Assembly: GCF_024643285.1 (NCBI RefSeq) | Contig: NZ_JAMSLW010000006.1 | Location: 62,001 to 126,000, forward strand | Length of the DNA stretch: 64,000 nt | DNA from: Parapedobacter lycopersici | Lineage (GTDB): Bacteria > Bacteroidota > Bacteroidia > Sphingobacteriales > Sphingobacteriaceae | Reading direction: 5' to 3' | Shown: positions 21,601-30,405 of the stretch, piece after piece | Layout of the letters: the number at the start of each line of letters is the position of its first letter | How positions within the stretch are numbered: the first letter of the stretch is position 1 | Notes under the pieces: model-generated | Database searches by the model: none | Seen by the model: only the letters and a program-made list of their open reading frames with translations | What the model was told of the DNA's origin: nothing | Program-made: the position numbers and the translations under genes

Positions 21601-23005
21601 ACGTCCGGTGCTGATGACCGCTTTTGTGGCATCGCTGGGCTTTTTGCCCATGGCCATCAGTACAGGGTCGGGGGCAGAGGTCCAGCGGCCTTTGGCTACG
21701 GTGGTCATCGGTGGTTTGATGCTGGCTACCTTCCTAACGCTATTCCTTTTGCCAATCCTCTATATCCTATTCGAAAAGATAAAACTGCCCAAACGGAAAT
21801 ACCGCATGAACAAGCAACTGATCATTACGGCGGGTTTCCTTCTGCTGGGCAGTGGAGCGCTTGCTCAGACACCTATTACCCTGGCGCAGGCAATTGATAC
21901 GGCGCTGGAAAACAATTTCCAATTAAAGCACAGCACCCTGCTGGCCACGTATCATGAGCAACGGCGGACGGGGTATGCCGAAGTGCCGCAAACCAATGTA
22001 TCGGCGGAAATCGGCCAGCTGAATGGGCCCTTACGGGATGCCCGTATCGGGGTATCGCAAACCCTGGTCTTTCCTACAGTTTATGGACGGTATCGAAAAG
22101 TAGGCAATGCCCGATGGGAGGAGGCCGTTTTACAGCGCGATTTGGATGAAGTGACCGTGCGCCGGACGGTGACCGCAATTTTTTACCACATCCTCGTACT
22201 TCGTGAACAGGAACGGCTGTTGCTGCAGGCGGATAGCCTGTATGCTGGTTTCCTGAATATGGCCGGTCTTCGGTTGGAGGCAGGCGAATCCAATGCGATG
22301 GAAAAGGCTACGGCTGAGATCCAGCGGGAGCAATTCGCGGTGCAGCGTAACCAGTTGCAGAATGAAATTGATATTACCGCACTGCAATTGCAGCTGATGC
22401 TGAATACCCAAATACCTTATGAACCTCAGGCAGAGTCGCTCAAGGCAACGGTACATGAGCTGCCGGCTATTCCGGATGTCCGATTACACCCTGCAGCAAA
22501 ATATGCCGAACAACGTATCGGCACTGCAAAGGCGGAATTAAAGCTGGAAAAATCGCGCTTATTACCCAGCATTACACTCGGGTATTACCGGCAGAGCCTG
22601 CGGGATATCCGGCCGCAATGGTTCGATATTGCGGAGGTGGGTGTCGGTATTCCGGTGTTTATGCGGGCGCAGAAAGCGCAGATCCGGGCCAGCACGACAC
22701 AGCTGGCGATATCGGAAAACGAATATGCACGGGAAACGGCGCAGCTAACAACGGAATACCGGCAGATGCAGACGCAGTACCGGACACAGCTGGCCGTTGT
22801 CGACCGTTACGAGCAAAAGCAATTACCCAACGCCGAGCGTATCGTTGAAACTGCTGCACAGCAATTTGCCGCCGGGGAAATTGACTACCTGGGGTGGGTG
22901 ATGCTCACAAACCAGGCTATTCAGGTGCAACGCGACTACGCCGAAGCCTTGCGCTTACTCAACGAATCCATTATTCAATTGAATTACCTTACGTCAAATA
23001 ACTGA
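18671..23005 (+). CDS. heavy-metal efflux RND transporter (CusA/CzcA) fused to a TolC-like outer-membrane factor
   Basis: A 1444-residue fusion. Residues 1-1035 form a complete CusA/CzcA-type RND pump: TM1 near residues 12-30, two large periplasmic loops, and in TM4 the proton-relay motif DFGLIVDGAVIIVE characteristic of metal-exporting RND proteins. Residues about 1046-1444 are a CusC/TolC-like coiled-coil barrel protein beginning with an internal Met and a retained signal-peptide-like stretch (MNKQLIITAGFLLLGSGALAQ). This fusion is known in Bacteroidota and the length is normal for it. The product exports monovalent or divalent cations (Cu/Ag or Co/Zn/Cd) across both membranes with the adaptor encoded next, whose ATG overlaps this stop by one base. 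Confidence 0.93.
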   Translation: MLNSIIEFSVRNKLIIGLFTLALIIFGTYEATRLPIDAQPDITTNQVQVITVAPSFGAADIERLVTFPIEQANSNISGIEEIRSFSRFGLSLVTIVFDDDTDVYWARQQVAERLQQLQSVIPEEIGTPELGPISTGLGEIYQYVVRPEKGYEDRYDETELRTIQDWIVRRQLLGVKGVADVSSFGGKLKQYEIAVNPNRLQAYDLTINDVFEALENNNQNTGGAYIERGPAVLFIRSEGLIGNVADIENVAVSFTGSGTPILIRDVAEVTIGYATRYGAMTYNDEGEVSGAIVMMLKGANSNEVIKNVKERIETIQQTLPEGVVIEPFLDRTKMVNNTISTVKTNLMEGALIVVFILVLFLGNFRAGFLVASVIPLSMLFAIILMNIFGVGGNLMSLGALDFGLIVDGAVIIVEAVMHQLAHHKKLGVHHRIPPHEMDIQVSRSASKMVNSAVFGQIIILIVYLPIFTLEGIEGKMFKPMAQTVAFALIGAFILSLTYIPMMSALVLGKRKNKGPNFSDRMMARIEQVHQRYLIRALRMPKTIIAVVVVLFVGAVFTLSRMGGEFIPSLEEGDFAVETRILPGSNINTTIEYTNKAAHILKTQFPEVEKVVTKIGSGEIPTEPMPMDAGDMIVVLKPKKEWTSAETFPALSEKMSTALSVLPGVTAGFQFPVQMRFNELMTGARQDVVCKIFGEDLDTLARYAQRLGALIEQVEGTADLYVEQVTGMPQVVIEYNRAAIARNRLDIAAINRVVNMAFAGQRAGLVFEGERRFGLVVRLDDTKRSDLEDIRNLLIPTPAGVQIPLHQLATVDFKNSPNQIQREDAKRRIVVGFNVRGRDVQSIVEELRRRERAEMGLPPGYYVTYGGTFENLEEAKARLGIAVPVSLALIFLLLFFAFRSVKHSLLIYTAIPLSAIGGIYFLALRDMPFSISAGVGFIALFGVAVLNGIVLIAEFNRLKAHGMVNTTRIALIGSRTRLRPVLMTAFVASLGFLPMAISTGSGAEVQRPLATVVIGGLMLATFLTLFLLPILYILFEKIKLPKRKYRMNKQLIITAGFLLLGSGALAQTPITLAQAIDTALENNFQLKHSTLLATYHEQRRTGYAEVPQTNVSAEIGQLNGPLRDARIGVSQTLVFPTVYGRYRKVGNARWEEAVLQRDLDEVTVRRTVTAIFYHILVLREQERLLLQADSLYAGFLNMAGLRLEAGESNAMEKATAEIQREQFAVQRNQLQNEIDITALQLQLMLNTQIPYEPQAESLKATVHELPAIPDVRLHPAAKYAEQRIGTAKAELKLEKSRLLPSITLGYYRQSLRDIRPQWFDIAEVGVGIPVFMRAQKAQIRASTTQLAISENEYARETAQLTTEYRQMQTQYRTQLAVVDRYEQKQLPNAERIVETAAQQFAAGEIDYLGWVMLTNQAIQVQRDYAEALRLLNESIIQLNYLTSNN

Positions 23006-24141
23006 TGAGAACAATACCCTTACTGTTTGCTGTCCTGTTGTGGGCAGGCTGCGGAAGTTCACAGAAACAGGAGTCTAATAACCCCACGAAACCTGAAAAC
23101 AATGCCGGGGCCATTCACCTTTCGGATGCGCAGCTGGCATCTTTCAAACGAAATGAAGTACGGCTTGCGCGGAAAAACGTGCGGCGCACCGTCCGCCTGA
23201 ATGGCAATGCCGACGTGCCTCCGCAAAACCGGGTGTCGGTATCGCATGCATTGGGCGGTTATGTCCGGAGCATCCACCTGTTACCGGGTAAACCTTTTCG
23301 CAAAGGGCAAGTGCTGGCCGTACTGGAAGACAACCAGTATATTCAACTGCAGCAAGATTACCTGATTGCAGCGGCCGAACTTGAGCGGGCAGGACTGAAC
23401 TACGAACGGCAGCGCATGCTGAATGAAAATAAAGCATCGAGCGACAAGAATTTTCAGGCTGCAACGGCAGAGTATGAAACGTTGCGCATTACCTTGAGTG
23501 CCCTGCAGGAAAAGCTGCGGCTGATCGGTATCGATCCCAACAAGCTGACGGCAGCCAATATTACCCGACAGGTCCGCATTTATGCACCTTTTGATGGTGT
23601 GGTGGGCAATGTGCTGGTTAATCAGGGAAAATATGTGTCGCCTTCCGATGTGCTGTTTGAATTGATTAATCCCAGTGAAGTGCTGCTGGACCTGAGGGTG
23701 TTTGAAAAAGACTGGCCGCACATCGCAATAGGACAGGAGCTCACCGCATACACCAATGAACGTCCGGATCAGGTGCTGACCGGCGAAGTAGTGGCACGTG
23801 GCAGTCATATCAACAGCGATGGTACCGCTACAATACATGCTCGGCTGCGCAATCCGGATCAGGCGAATATCGCACCGGGTATGTATGTAAATGCCGTGTT
23901 GGAAACGATTAATAATGAGGTATATACGCTGCCGGAAGAGGCTCTAGTGTCTTTCGAAGGTACGTCCTATGCCGTAGAAGTGCTGGATAGTAATACGTTT
24001 AACCTGCTTGTTGTGCAGACCGGGATCGCGGATGAGGGTTTTGTGGAAATCGTGGACGGTGAAAGGCTGCGGGGGAAGACGTTTTTAGGTGAAGGTGCAT
24101 ACACAGTACTGATGGGAGTCAAAAATCAGGCGGAAGAATAA
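23005..24141 (+). CDS. efflux RND periplasmic adaptor (CusB/CzcB-like lipoprotein)
   Basis: A 378-residue membrane-fusion protein. The lipobox is WAGC (Cys16). Motifs of the HlyD/CusB family are present: a lipoyl-like beta hairpin (GGYVRSIHLLPGKPFRKGQVLAVLED), a helical hairpin (about 110-170), the second lipoyl half (IYAPFDGVVGNVLVNQGKYV) and the beta-barrel and membrane-proximal domains to the C-terminus. It bridges the inner-membrane pump and the outer-membrane part of the upstream fusion. The start ATG shares one base with the upstream stop (TGATG), indicating translational coupling. Confidence 0.93.
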   Translation: MRTIPLLFAVLLWAGCGSSQKQESNNPTKPENNAGAIHLSDAQLASFKRNEVRLARKNVRRTVRLNGNADVPPQNRVSVSHALGGYVRSIHLLPGKPFRKGQVLAVLEDNQYIQLQQDYLIAAAELERAGLNYERQRMLNENKASSDKNFQAATAEYETLRITLSALQEKLRLIGIDPNKLTAANITRQVRIYAPFDGVVGNVLVNQGKYVSPSDVLFELINPSEVLLDLRVFEKDWPHIAIGQELTAYTNERPDQVLTGEVVARGSHINSDGTATIHARLRNPDQANIAPGMYVNAVLETINNEVYTLPEEALVSFEGTSYAVEVLDSNTFNLLVVQTGIADEGFVEIVDGERLRGKTFLGEGAYTVLMGVKNQAEE

Positions 24142-24188
24142 GCGTCTGATAACGTTTCGCTGATACATTTCAACGGACGCTAAGCGAA

Positions 24189-24214
24189 TGTTAAATGTGT
24201 TAGCGAAATGTTAA
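24189..24214 (+). promoter_or_regulatory. three-hexamer direct-repeat box upstream of the two-component genes
   Basis: TGTTAA (24189), TGTTAG (24198) and TGTTAA (24209), that is TGTTAA-N3-TGTTAR-N5-TGTTAA, starting 9 and 11 bases apart. Repeats phased near one helical turn are typical OmpR-family binding sites. The same arrangement recurs at 29209-29234. Likely bound by the regulator encoded at 25605-26285 (autoregulation); this is an inference. Confidence 0.55.
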
Positions 24215-24268
24215 TTCCGGAATGGAATCCAATTTTAATGCGTATTATCGTCTGTCTGTTTTCTTGCT

Positions 24269-25594
24269 ATGATCAACCGATGGATAAACAAATGGATTGA
24301 TTTTCTCCGGGATCACACCTATATCATTACCCTGCTGATCTCGGTATCGCTGATTGGGTTGCTGTTCGTGCAGTTTAGTCTTGTCTCGCTGGAAATTGAT
24401 CTCCAGCAGCGTGCATTTGACAAAGAGATTGATGAGGTGCTGCACGATATGCACAATTATATTGAGGATGACTCCCTATTGAGCGGACAACTGATCCGGT
24501 TGATGGCGAACGCCATACCGGACACGGTGGAACGCGGAGAGATTGCCGACAGTGTGATCAGCGAAGTGAAAAAATTTACCGACAGCCTGTTGCTGGCTAA
24601 TAACATGTCGTACCTCGACTATGATGTGGGGTTTTACCAGCGTTACGAAGACACCATTGTGATCAGCTCCCAGGTGTTTCCCCATCAACCCGATTACCAG
24701 CGATACTCGGCACGTGCCGGCTGGCGGATCAAGGAGGCATTGGGCAAAGGCATGTTCCGTTTTGGGCTATTGTTTCACAACAAATTCCTGTTTGTCATTT
24801 TTCAGGTCTATTCCATCCTGATTATCATCGCCTTTTTTCTGTTGATTCTGGTGGGCAGTTTTTTCAGCACCCTGCTGCTGCTGAAGCGCCAGAAACAGCT
24901 GGCGCAGCTTAAAAACGATTTCATTAACAACCTGACCCATGAGCTGAAAACACCGATTTTCGCATCATCGGTGATCTTTAAAATCATCAATGAAAAAATG
25001 GGGCAGTTCAGTAATGATGAGCTGAGTTATCACCTGAAGCTGCTCGAAAAAGAAAATAACCAGCTTAAAAATAAAGTAGATAAGGTACTGGAGCTAACCG
25101 TGCTGGAAAGTGAGACCCCCAAGCTGGATCTCCGTGCACTCGACGTACATGAGGTTGTCCACCAGAAATCGTCCATGTACCAGGTACTTGTCGAGGAGAA
25201 AGGCGGGCGCATCAGTTACGATTTGCAGGCAAAACACACGACCATCATGGGCGACACGATGCATATTGGCAATATCCTGGATAACCTACTGGATAATGCG
25301 ATCAAGTATTCGGACAAGCAGCTTGATGTTCGGATATCGACAGTTAATGTGGATGACACACTGGTACTGAAGATCAGCGACAGGGGAATGGGCATCGGAA
25401 ATAATGAACTGAACGCGGTGTTTGAAAAATTTTACCGCGTAAGCCATGGAAACCTGCATCAGACAAAAGGTTTTGGACTGGGACTCAGTTATGTGAAATC
25501 GGTGGTGGATCTGCACAATGGGAAAATAACGCTGGAAAGCAGGCCGGGGGCAGGCAGTATATTTATGATCACGCTGCCGCTCCATCACCAATAA
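24269..25594 (+). CDS. membrane sensor histidine kinase
   Basis: A 441-residue classical kinase. Transmembrane helices lie near residues 15-35 and 175-202, enclosing a periplasmic sensor region of about 140 residues that matches no domain I know. The HisKA motif NNLTHELKTPIF places the phospho-acceptor at His224; the ATPase domain has DNLLDNAIKYS, a DRGMGI G1 box and GFGLGLSYV G2 box. The response regulator follows 10 bases later and is surely its partner. The kinase is preceded by the three-hexamer repeat box. Gene order kinase-regulator followed by a convergent outer-membrane barrel gene suggests control of envelope genes. Confidence 0.93.
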   Translation: MINRWINKWIDFLRDHTYIITLLISVSLIGLLFVQFSLVSLEIDLQQRAFDKEIDEVLHDMHNYIEDDSLLSGQLIRLMANAIPDTVERGEIADSVISEVKKFTDSLLLANNMSYLDYDVGFYQRYEDTIVISSQVFPHQPDYQRYSARAGWRIKEALGKGMFRFGLLFHNKFLFVIFQVYSILIIIAFFLLILVGSFFSTLLLLKRQKQLAQLKNDFINNLTHELKTPIFASSVIFKIINEKMGQFSNDELSYHLKLLEKENNQLKNKVDKVLELTVLESETPKLDLRALDVHEVVHQKSSMYQVLVEEKGGRISYDLQAKHTTIMGDTMHIGNILDNLLDNAIKYSDKQLDVRISTVNVDDTLVLKISDRGMGIGNNELNAVFEKFYRVSHGNLHQTKGFGLGLSYVKSVVDLHNGKITLESRPGAGSIFMITLPLHHQ

Positions 25595-25604
25595 CACCAA
25601 AACA

Positions 25605-26285
25605 ATGAACGCACCGAGAATATTGTTGGTAGAAGATAACCAGACGCTGGGTTACGCATTGAAAACTTACTTGGAGATGCATCATTTCCGCGTAACCCTG
25701 GAGCCGGATGGGGTAAAAGGGAAAACAGCGTTTCTCAGCCAGTCGTTCGATATTTGCATACTGGATGTGATGATGCCGGAAATGGATGGATTCACCCTTG
25801 CGGAAGAAATCAAGAAAATAAATCCGGACATGCCTATGGTGTTTTTAACAGCCCGGACCATGAAGATTGATAAATTGCAGGGTTTCCAGAAAGGTGCGGA
25901 TGATTACATTGTGAAACCGGTGGATGAAGAGGAACTGATTGCGCGGATCCGGGCAATCCTGCGTCGCGCGCATCCATCACCGCAACGGATGGCAACATAT
26001 ACCATCGGAACGTTGCAGTTCGACCTGAATAGCCGAAGGTTACTCTCGGAAACAGACAGCGTAGTACTTACCGAGAAGGAGGCAGAACTGTTGCGTATGC
26101 TCTGTGAAAAGAAAAACCAATTACTCGACCGCAAGGTGGCCCTGTTGGAGCTTTGGGGAAAGGTCGATTATTTCAACCGCCGCAGCATGGATGTGCACAT
26201 GGCAAAATTGCGTAAATACCTTGCATTGGATGCGAAGGTATTACTTACCAATGTGCACGGCAAGGGCTATATTCTGGAAGATTGA
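25605..26285 (+). CDS. OmpR/PhoB-type response regulator
   Basis: A 226-residue regulator: receiver domain (about 4-118) with acidic pair Glu10/Asp11, phospho-acceptor Asp54 (CILDVMMPEMDG), the conserved Thr and Lys (FLTART, DDYIVKP), and a winged-helix C-terminal domain (about 130-226) with LTEKEAELLRMLCEKKN and RRSMDVHMAKLRKYL. Such proteins bind tandem direct repeats as dimers; the TGTTA-type boxes at 24.19 and 29.21 kb are the obvious candidates. Co-transcribed with the upstream kinase gene. Confidence 0.94.
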   Translation: MNAPRILLVEDNQTLGYALKTYLEMHHFRVTLEPDGVKGKTAFLSQSFDICILDVMMPEMDGFTLAEEIKKINPDMPMVFLTARTMKIDKLQGFQKGADDYIVKPVDEEELIARIRAILRRAHPSPQRMATYTIGTLQFDLNSRRLLSETDSVVLTEKEAELLRMLCEKKNQLLDRKVALLELWGKVDYFNRRSMDVHMAKLRKYLALDAKVLLTNVHGKGYILED

Positions 26286-26373
26286 TAGAGTAGCAGACTT
26301 TTTGGTTCACTATTTTCATGCTGTGAATCCCCATGATGGAAATCAATATAACGGCATGACGGTGAATCGATCC

Positions 26374-29121
26374 TTAATTATTATACAGTTCCTCATAGTC
26401 CTTCATGGTTGTGCCACGTGAGAAATGCCGGATGTTATAAGTGAAAGATAGCATCACGTACCGTTGCAATACATTGGAGCGGGAATCTTCGATATAGGTT
26501 TCAGTGATGTCCCGCTGGATATTATTATTCTGCGCAAACAGGTCGTAAACGTTAACACTAATTTCACCCCGTTCGTTTTTCAGGATTTTTTTACCCAGGG
26601 CCATGTTCACGAGAAATATGCTGTTGTCATACCCTTCAGACAGGCCGGTATTAAACTGGTGGTTGATGTCCAGCCGATACACGAGATTCTGCCACATGAT
26701 CCAGTTATAATTGAGGCGGGTAGTCTGGTTAAAGTAATTGTTGCTAAGTGCCGGCCGCAGTGAATTCTCCACGGTGTTATAGGCGGACCGGGTCCACAGG
26801 TTAAAATCGATACGATCGCTGATATTGCTGCTCAGCGACAGACCGCCGCTGTATCGCGTAGTGTTAACGAAGTTGACCTCCTCATTAATCATTCCCGGGC
26901 TGTGGGTATAGCTGATGCCGCCATGGACGTTGAAATTGGAGGAGATAACATGCAACGGTTTGCCCCAGTTGAAATAAGAGCGCAGGTCCCAGTACCCGTC
27001 GAGGTTGACCGGCCGTGAAAGCTGTGAGCCGCGCTCGAGAATAATGCCGTCGGCTATCTCGATAGGCTCTTCGGCGATGAGGGTGCTGGTTACCACATTG
27101 TTGTCAGTAAGGGACGACATCACCATGCCAAAAAAACTGCGTTCGGTTTTCGGATTGTAGCTGCGGTAACGCAGTCGGAACCGATTGCTGTACGATTGCT
27201 GCAGGTTGGGGTTTCCGGTCTCAAGCTGCAGTGGGTTGGAGTTGTCAATTACCCCCTGCAGGTCTTCCACGGATGGGGCATTGGTGCGCGCATCATAGTC
27301 AAATTCCAGGTTTTTGGTGTCGCTGAACTTGTAGTCGATCCGCACGGAAGGCAGGATGCTTTTGAAAGCGCGCTCCAGCATAAACGGACTGGGAAATTCC
27401 TGGTCATTCTTAAGCTTGGCGTGCTGAAACTCGGCCTCGGCCTGCATCCGGAACCGTTCCCGCGCGTACTGGTAGCCGATTTCTGCTTCCTGCGACAGGT
27501 ACCTGCTGTTAAAGACGTTGCTCAGTGCAGTATCGAGGCGCCTGATACCCGCCACCATTTCCCCCGCATCGTCGATGTTGTAAGTGCGTTTATCGGAATC
27601 ATCGATATCATTGCCGATTTCGTATTCAAACTCCATCATGCTGTGTTTTCCGACCGGTTCGGTATAGGAGGCGTTGGCTTCCCAGGAAAATCCCCGATGG
27701 CTGCGCAGGTTATTCTGATTGAGGATTTCCGTCCGGTCGGTTTCGTTATAGTAAATATTCTCGGCCTCGCGATCCTCGTCGTCCTCATTCCGGTAGTTGC
27801 CCGTATGGAGTCCCACGGTCAGGCTTCGCCCCTTTTTACTGAACTTACGGCTGTAAAAGAGCCTGTTGTTGATGTCAAATTCCGTGTTGTTGGCAAAAAG
27901 CCGGTTTTCGGTCTGGTTAAGCGGACCGCTGGCGGTTACCGTATTGCCGGTAAAAAAGGAATTCTCCCGGTCGGACTCCGCTGAGATATTCGGCCGGAAC
28001 AGGATCCGGTTGTTGCTGTCGATGTTATATTCAAAACGCATGTTGAACCGGTGATCCATGTTCCGGCGGGTGTTGTTGCTCGACTCGGAATAGACCTGTC
28101 CGTCGGCATCGGGAAGAATGTAGTCACGGACAAGCGATTCTTCGCCGAAGTTTTTCCGGTGGTTGAACAGGTAACTGGCATTGATTTCAACTTTTTTACC
28201 CCAGTCGTCACTGAAATTAATCCCGATCCGGTTGGTATTGATGATGCCATTCTGCGGGCGGCTTTCGCTCCGGCTGTTGGGGTCTGCTGAGTAATCGGTA
28301 GCGTTGATGTTGTTGCTCAACCCGGTAACCGTGATCCGCTGGTCTTCGTTGAATGCATTGACACTGGCACCAGCCATGTAGCGGTCGTCATTGCCATAAC
28401 CTACGGTCGTTTTTCCGAACAGGCCTTTTCGACTGTTGGGCTTGGTAATGATATTGATGGTTTTTTCCCGCTCACCGTCGTCGAACCCGCTGAGTTCCGC
28501 CTTGTCGCTGAGTTTGTCGTAAATCTGGATGCTCTGAATTACCTCGGCGGGTAAGTTCTGCAGGGCAGCTTTTACGTCGGTACCAAAAAATGGCTTGCCG
28601 TCGACCAGAATCTGTACAATTTGCTCACCCTGGGCTTGCAGATTGCCGTCCTCTGAACCGATACCCGGCATTTTTTCAATCAGGTTCTGTGCACTGGCAT
28701 CTTTCATCGTCTGGAACGCACCGGCATTGAATTGCATGGTGTCACCCTTTTGCTCGCCCATCGGCGGGCGGATATTGATGGTCACCTCGTCAAGTGCGGT
28801 AGCGGATTCCATTAAATACAGTATGCCAACGTCGGTATTTTGGGTCAGCGCAACGGCGTGGTCCATGGGCTCATATCCCAGATACTGTATGCGGATCAAA
28901 TAGCTGCCGGATGGGATGTCTTCGAAATAGAAGCTACCGTCGGCACTGGTGATGGTTTCCTGCATCAGCAGGGAATCCGGTTCATTCAGCAATAAAACGG
29001 TGACATTGGGAAATGCATGGTCTTCGACATTGTCATGAATGGTACCATTGATGCTATACTGTTGTGAAAAGACCTGGTTAAGGCAGAGAAAGAAAAAAAG
29101 TGCACAGATAAAGCGTTTCAT
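26374..29121 (-). CDS. outer-membrane beta-barrel protein with carboxypeptidase-regulatory-like and plug domains
   Basis: A 915-residue protein. The start is the ATG at 29121 (MKRFICALFFFLCLNQVFSQ signal peptide). A carboxypeptidase-regulatory-like domain (about 22-105; NGTIHDNVEDHAFPNVTVLLL) leads into a plug-like domain (about 125-225; IEKMPGIGSEDGNLQAQGE, ILVDGKPFFG) and a large barrel up to the C-terminus, the layout of the OMP_b-brl_3 family. It is related to TonB-dependent receptors but is not a SusC. It may transport or bind a hydrophobic or peptide ligand. The gene is convergent with the two-component genes, and its upstream region carries the same repeat box as the kinase gene, so control by that system is likely. 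Confidence 0.88.
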   Translation of the reverse strand: MKRFICALFFFLCLNQVFSQQYSINGTIHDNVEDHAFPNVTVLLLNEPDSLLMQETITSADGSFYFEDIPSGSYLIRIQYLGYEPMDHAVALTQNTDVGILYLMESATALDEVTINIRPPMGEQKGDTMQFNAGAFQTMKDASAQNLIEKMPGIGSEDGNLQAQGEQIVQILVDGKPFFGTDVKAALQNLPAEVIQSIQIYDKLSDKAELSGFDDGEREKTINIITKPNSRKGLFGKTTVGYGNDDRYMAGASVNAFNEDQRITVTGLSNNINATDYSADPNSRSESRPQNGIINTNRIGINFSDDWGKKVEINASYLFNHRKNFGEESLVRDYILPDADGQVYSESSNNTRRNMDHRFNMRFEYNIDSNNRILFRPNISAESDRENSFFTGNTVTASGPLNQTENRLFANNTEFDINNRLFYSRKFSKKGRSLTVGLHTGNYRNEDDEDREAENIYYNETDRTEILNQNNLRSHRGFSWEANASYTEPVGKHSMMEFEYEIGNDIDDSDKRTYNIDDAGEMVAGIRRLDTALSNVFNSRYLSQEAEIGYQYARERFRMQAEAEFQHAKLKNDQEFPSPFMLERAFKSILPSVRIDYKFSDTKNLEFDYDARTNAPSVEDLQGVIDNSNPLQLETGNPNLQQSYSNRFRLRYRSYNPKTERSFFGMVMSSLTDNNVVTSTLIAEEPIEIADGIILERGSQLSRPVNLDGYWDLRSYFNWGKPLHVISSNFNVHGGISYTHSPGMINEEVNFVNTTRYSGGLSLSSNISDRIDFNLWTRSAYNTVENSLRPALSNNYFNQTTRLNYNWIMWQNLVYRLDINHQFNTGLSEGYDNSIFLVNMALGKKILKNERGEISVNVYDLFAQNNNIQRDITETYIEDSRSNVLQRYVMLSFTYNIRHFSRGTTMKDYEELYNN

Positions 29122-29208
29122 GTAACGGAAGTGTTTTAGTATCAATACAAAATAAGTAAAAATTTTGGCAGGGTAGGGCGAAGCAAACGTTAAGGGGACT
29201 TAATGGAA

Positions 29209-29234
29209 TGTTAAAAATGTTAACAGCTTGTTAA
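29209..29234. promoter_or_regulatory. second copy of the three-hexamer repeat box, between divergent genes
   Basis: TGTTAA at 29209, 29218 and 29229: identical geometry (N3, N5) to the box at 24189. It lies 88 bases upstream of the barrel gene ATG (minus strand) and 106 bases upstream of the GH18 gene ATG (plus strand). A further CGTTAA is found at 29188, two helical turns away. Either or both genes may be controlled through it. Confidence 0.55.
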
Positions 29235-29339
29235 GTTAGGAAGGGAATAGGAGCGTAACCGGCTGTCAATACAACACCTGAATCGAAATTATTATTATCT
29301 TCACCTGAATAAACAGATAGCCCTTATCAACTGACAATT

Positions 29340-30317
29340 ATGAAAACACGACTATTTTTAGCGCTGCTCGCCGGGGTATTGCTTTCCGGTGCCGTTACGG
29401 CGCGGCAGACACATTCAAAATCCGATTTCCGGATCGTGGGTTATTACCCGCTGCGCTCCGCAATGACAGCGGACCCAAAGACAGTACCTTTCGATCGGGT
29501 CACCCATATCAACTTGTCATTTCTCAATCCCGATACGTTGGGGAATTTCACGCAGGACCTCTCACCGCTGTTGCCTTTTATCCGGGCGGCACACGCCAAG
29601 GGAGTTAAAGTACTGGCTTCCATTGCCGGCGGCGGCCGGCATGAATATTACCATGCGCTGCTACGTGACGATAACCGGGCACGGTTTATCAACGACCTGC
29701 TGCTGATCGCCCTGAAATACGACCTGGATGGCATTGATGTGGATATCGAAGGCAGTGATATCGACGAGAACTATGAAAAATTTGTAGTAGGGCTGGCGAG
29801 TGTACTAAAGCCGCGTGGTAAGCTGGTGACCGCCGCAATTGCCGTGTTTTACAAAGATCAGTTCACCGACCATGCACTGGCACAATACGATTTTGTGAAC
29901 CTGATGAGCTACGATCATACCGGACCATGGACGCCGGAAAAGCCCGGACCGCATTCCACGTATGAACATGCCGTTGCCGATCTGGATTACTTTTTAAATG
30001 AACGGCATATACCCAAAGAAAAGATGGTGCTTGGTGTCGGGTTTTATGGATATGGCTTTGGACCGGAACTCAATTCGCCCGCTAAAACAATGGTATTCCG
30101 CGATATTCAGGCCCAGTTTCCCGGATCGGAATTGCTGGACGAACAGAAACTATCCGACGGTGCCACACTCTATTACAATGGCATCCCTACCATTAAACGT
30201 AAAACCAACCTGGCGAAAGCGCGCGCGTCGGGTGTAATGATCTGGCAGTTATTGCAGGATGCGCCCGGGAAAAATTCGTTGCTTCATGCAATTAATGAGG
30301 AAGCATATGGGAGGTAG
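29340..30317 (+). CDS. secreted glycoside hydrolase family 18 protein
   Basis: A 325-residue exported enzyme (signal peptide MKTRLFLALLAGVLLSGAVTA). The GH18 catalytic signature is complete: DGIDVDIE at residues 130-137 with general acid Glu137. Other GH18 signs are the strand VTHINLSFLNP, KVLASIAGGG, and the Tyr-containing loop LMSYDHTGPW. It should cleave beta-1,4-linked N-acetylglucosamine in chitin, chito-oligosaccharides, peptidoglycan or N-glycans; the short length fits a chitinase-like or endo-N-acetylglucosaminidase-like enzyme with no extra binding module. It is divergent from the barrel gene and may share the repeat box at 29.2 kb. Confidence 0.92.
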   Translation: MKTRLFLALLAGVLLSGAVTARQTHSKSDFRIVGYYPLRSAMTADPKTVPFDRVTHINLSFLNPDTLGNFTQDLSPLLPFIRAAHAKGVKVLASIAGGGRHEYYHALLRDDNRARFINDLLLIALKYDLDGIDVDIEGSDIDENYEKFVVGLASVLKPRGKLVTAAIAVFYKDQFTDHALAQYDFVNLMSYDHTGPWTPEKPGPHSTYEHAVADLDYFLNERHIPKEKMVLGVGFYGYGFGPELNSPAKTMVFRDIQAQFPGSELLDEQKLSDGATLYYNGIPTIKRKTNLAKARASGVMIWQLLQDAPGKNSLLHAINEEAYGR

Positions 30318-30352
30318 TAGAAAAGTAATCCTGATGGAGTGACATCCTGATC

Positions 30353-30383
30353 AAAAAAAGGGGCCGCCTTTTTAGGCGGCCCC
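30353..30383 (-). terminator. strong terminator of the first SusC/SusD operon
   Basis: A 9-base GC-rich stem (GGGGCCGCC / GGCGGCCCC) with a 6-base loop. On the minus strand it is followed by a run of seven T, so it ends the SusD gene at 30406. It may also weakly stop the convergent GH18 transcript. Confidence 0.85.
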
Positions 30384-30405
30384 TGCTGGTGTTTAGTGAG
30401 TCGTA

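Noticed and set aside
27196-27984. A 262-residue open frame on the plus strand
   Set aside because: It is the antisense shadow of the outer-membrane barrel gene, whose protein features are clear on the minus strand.
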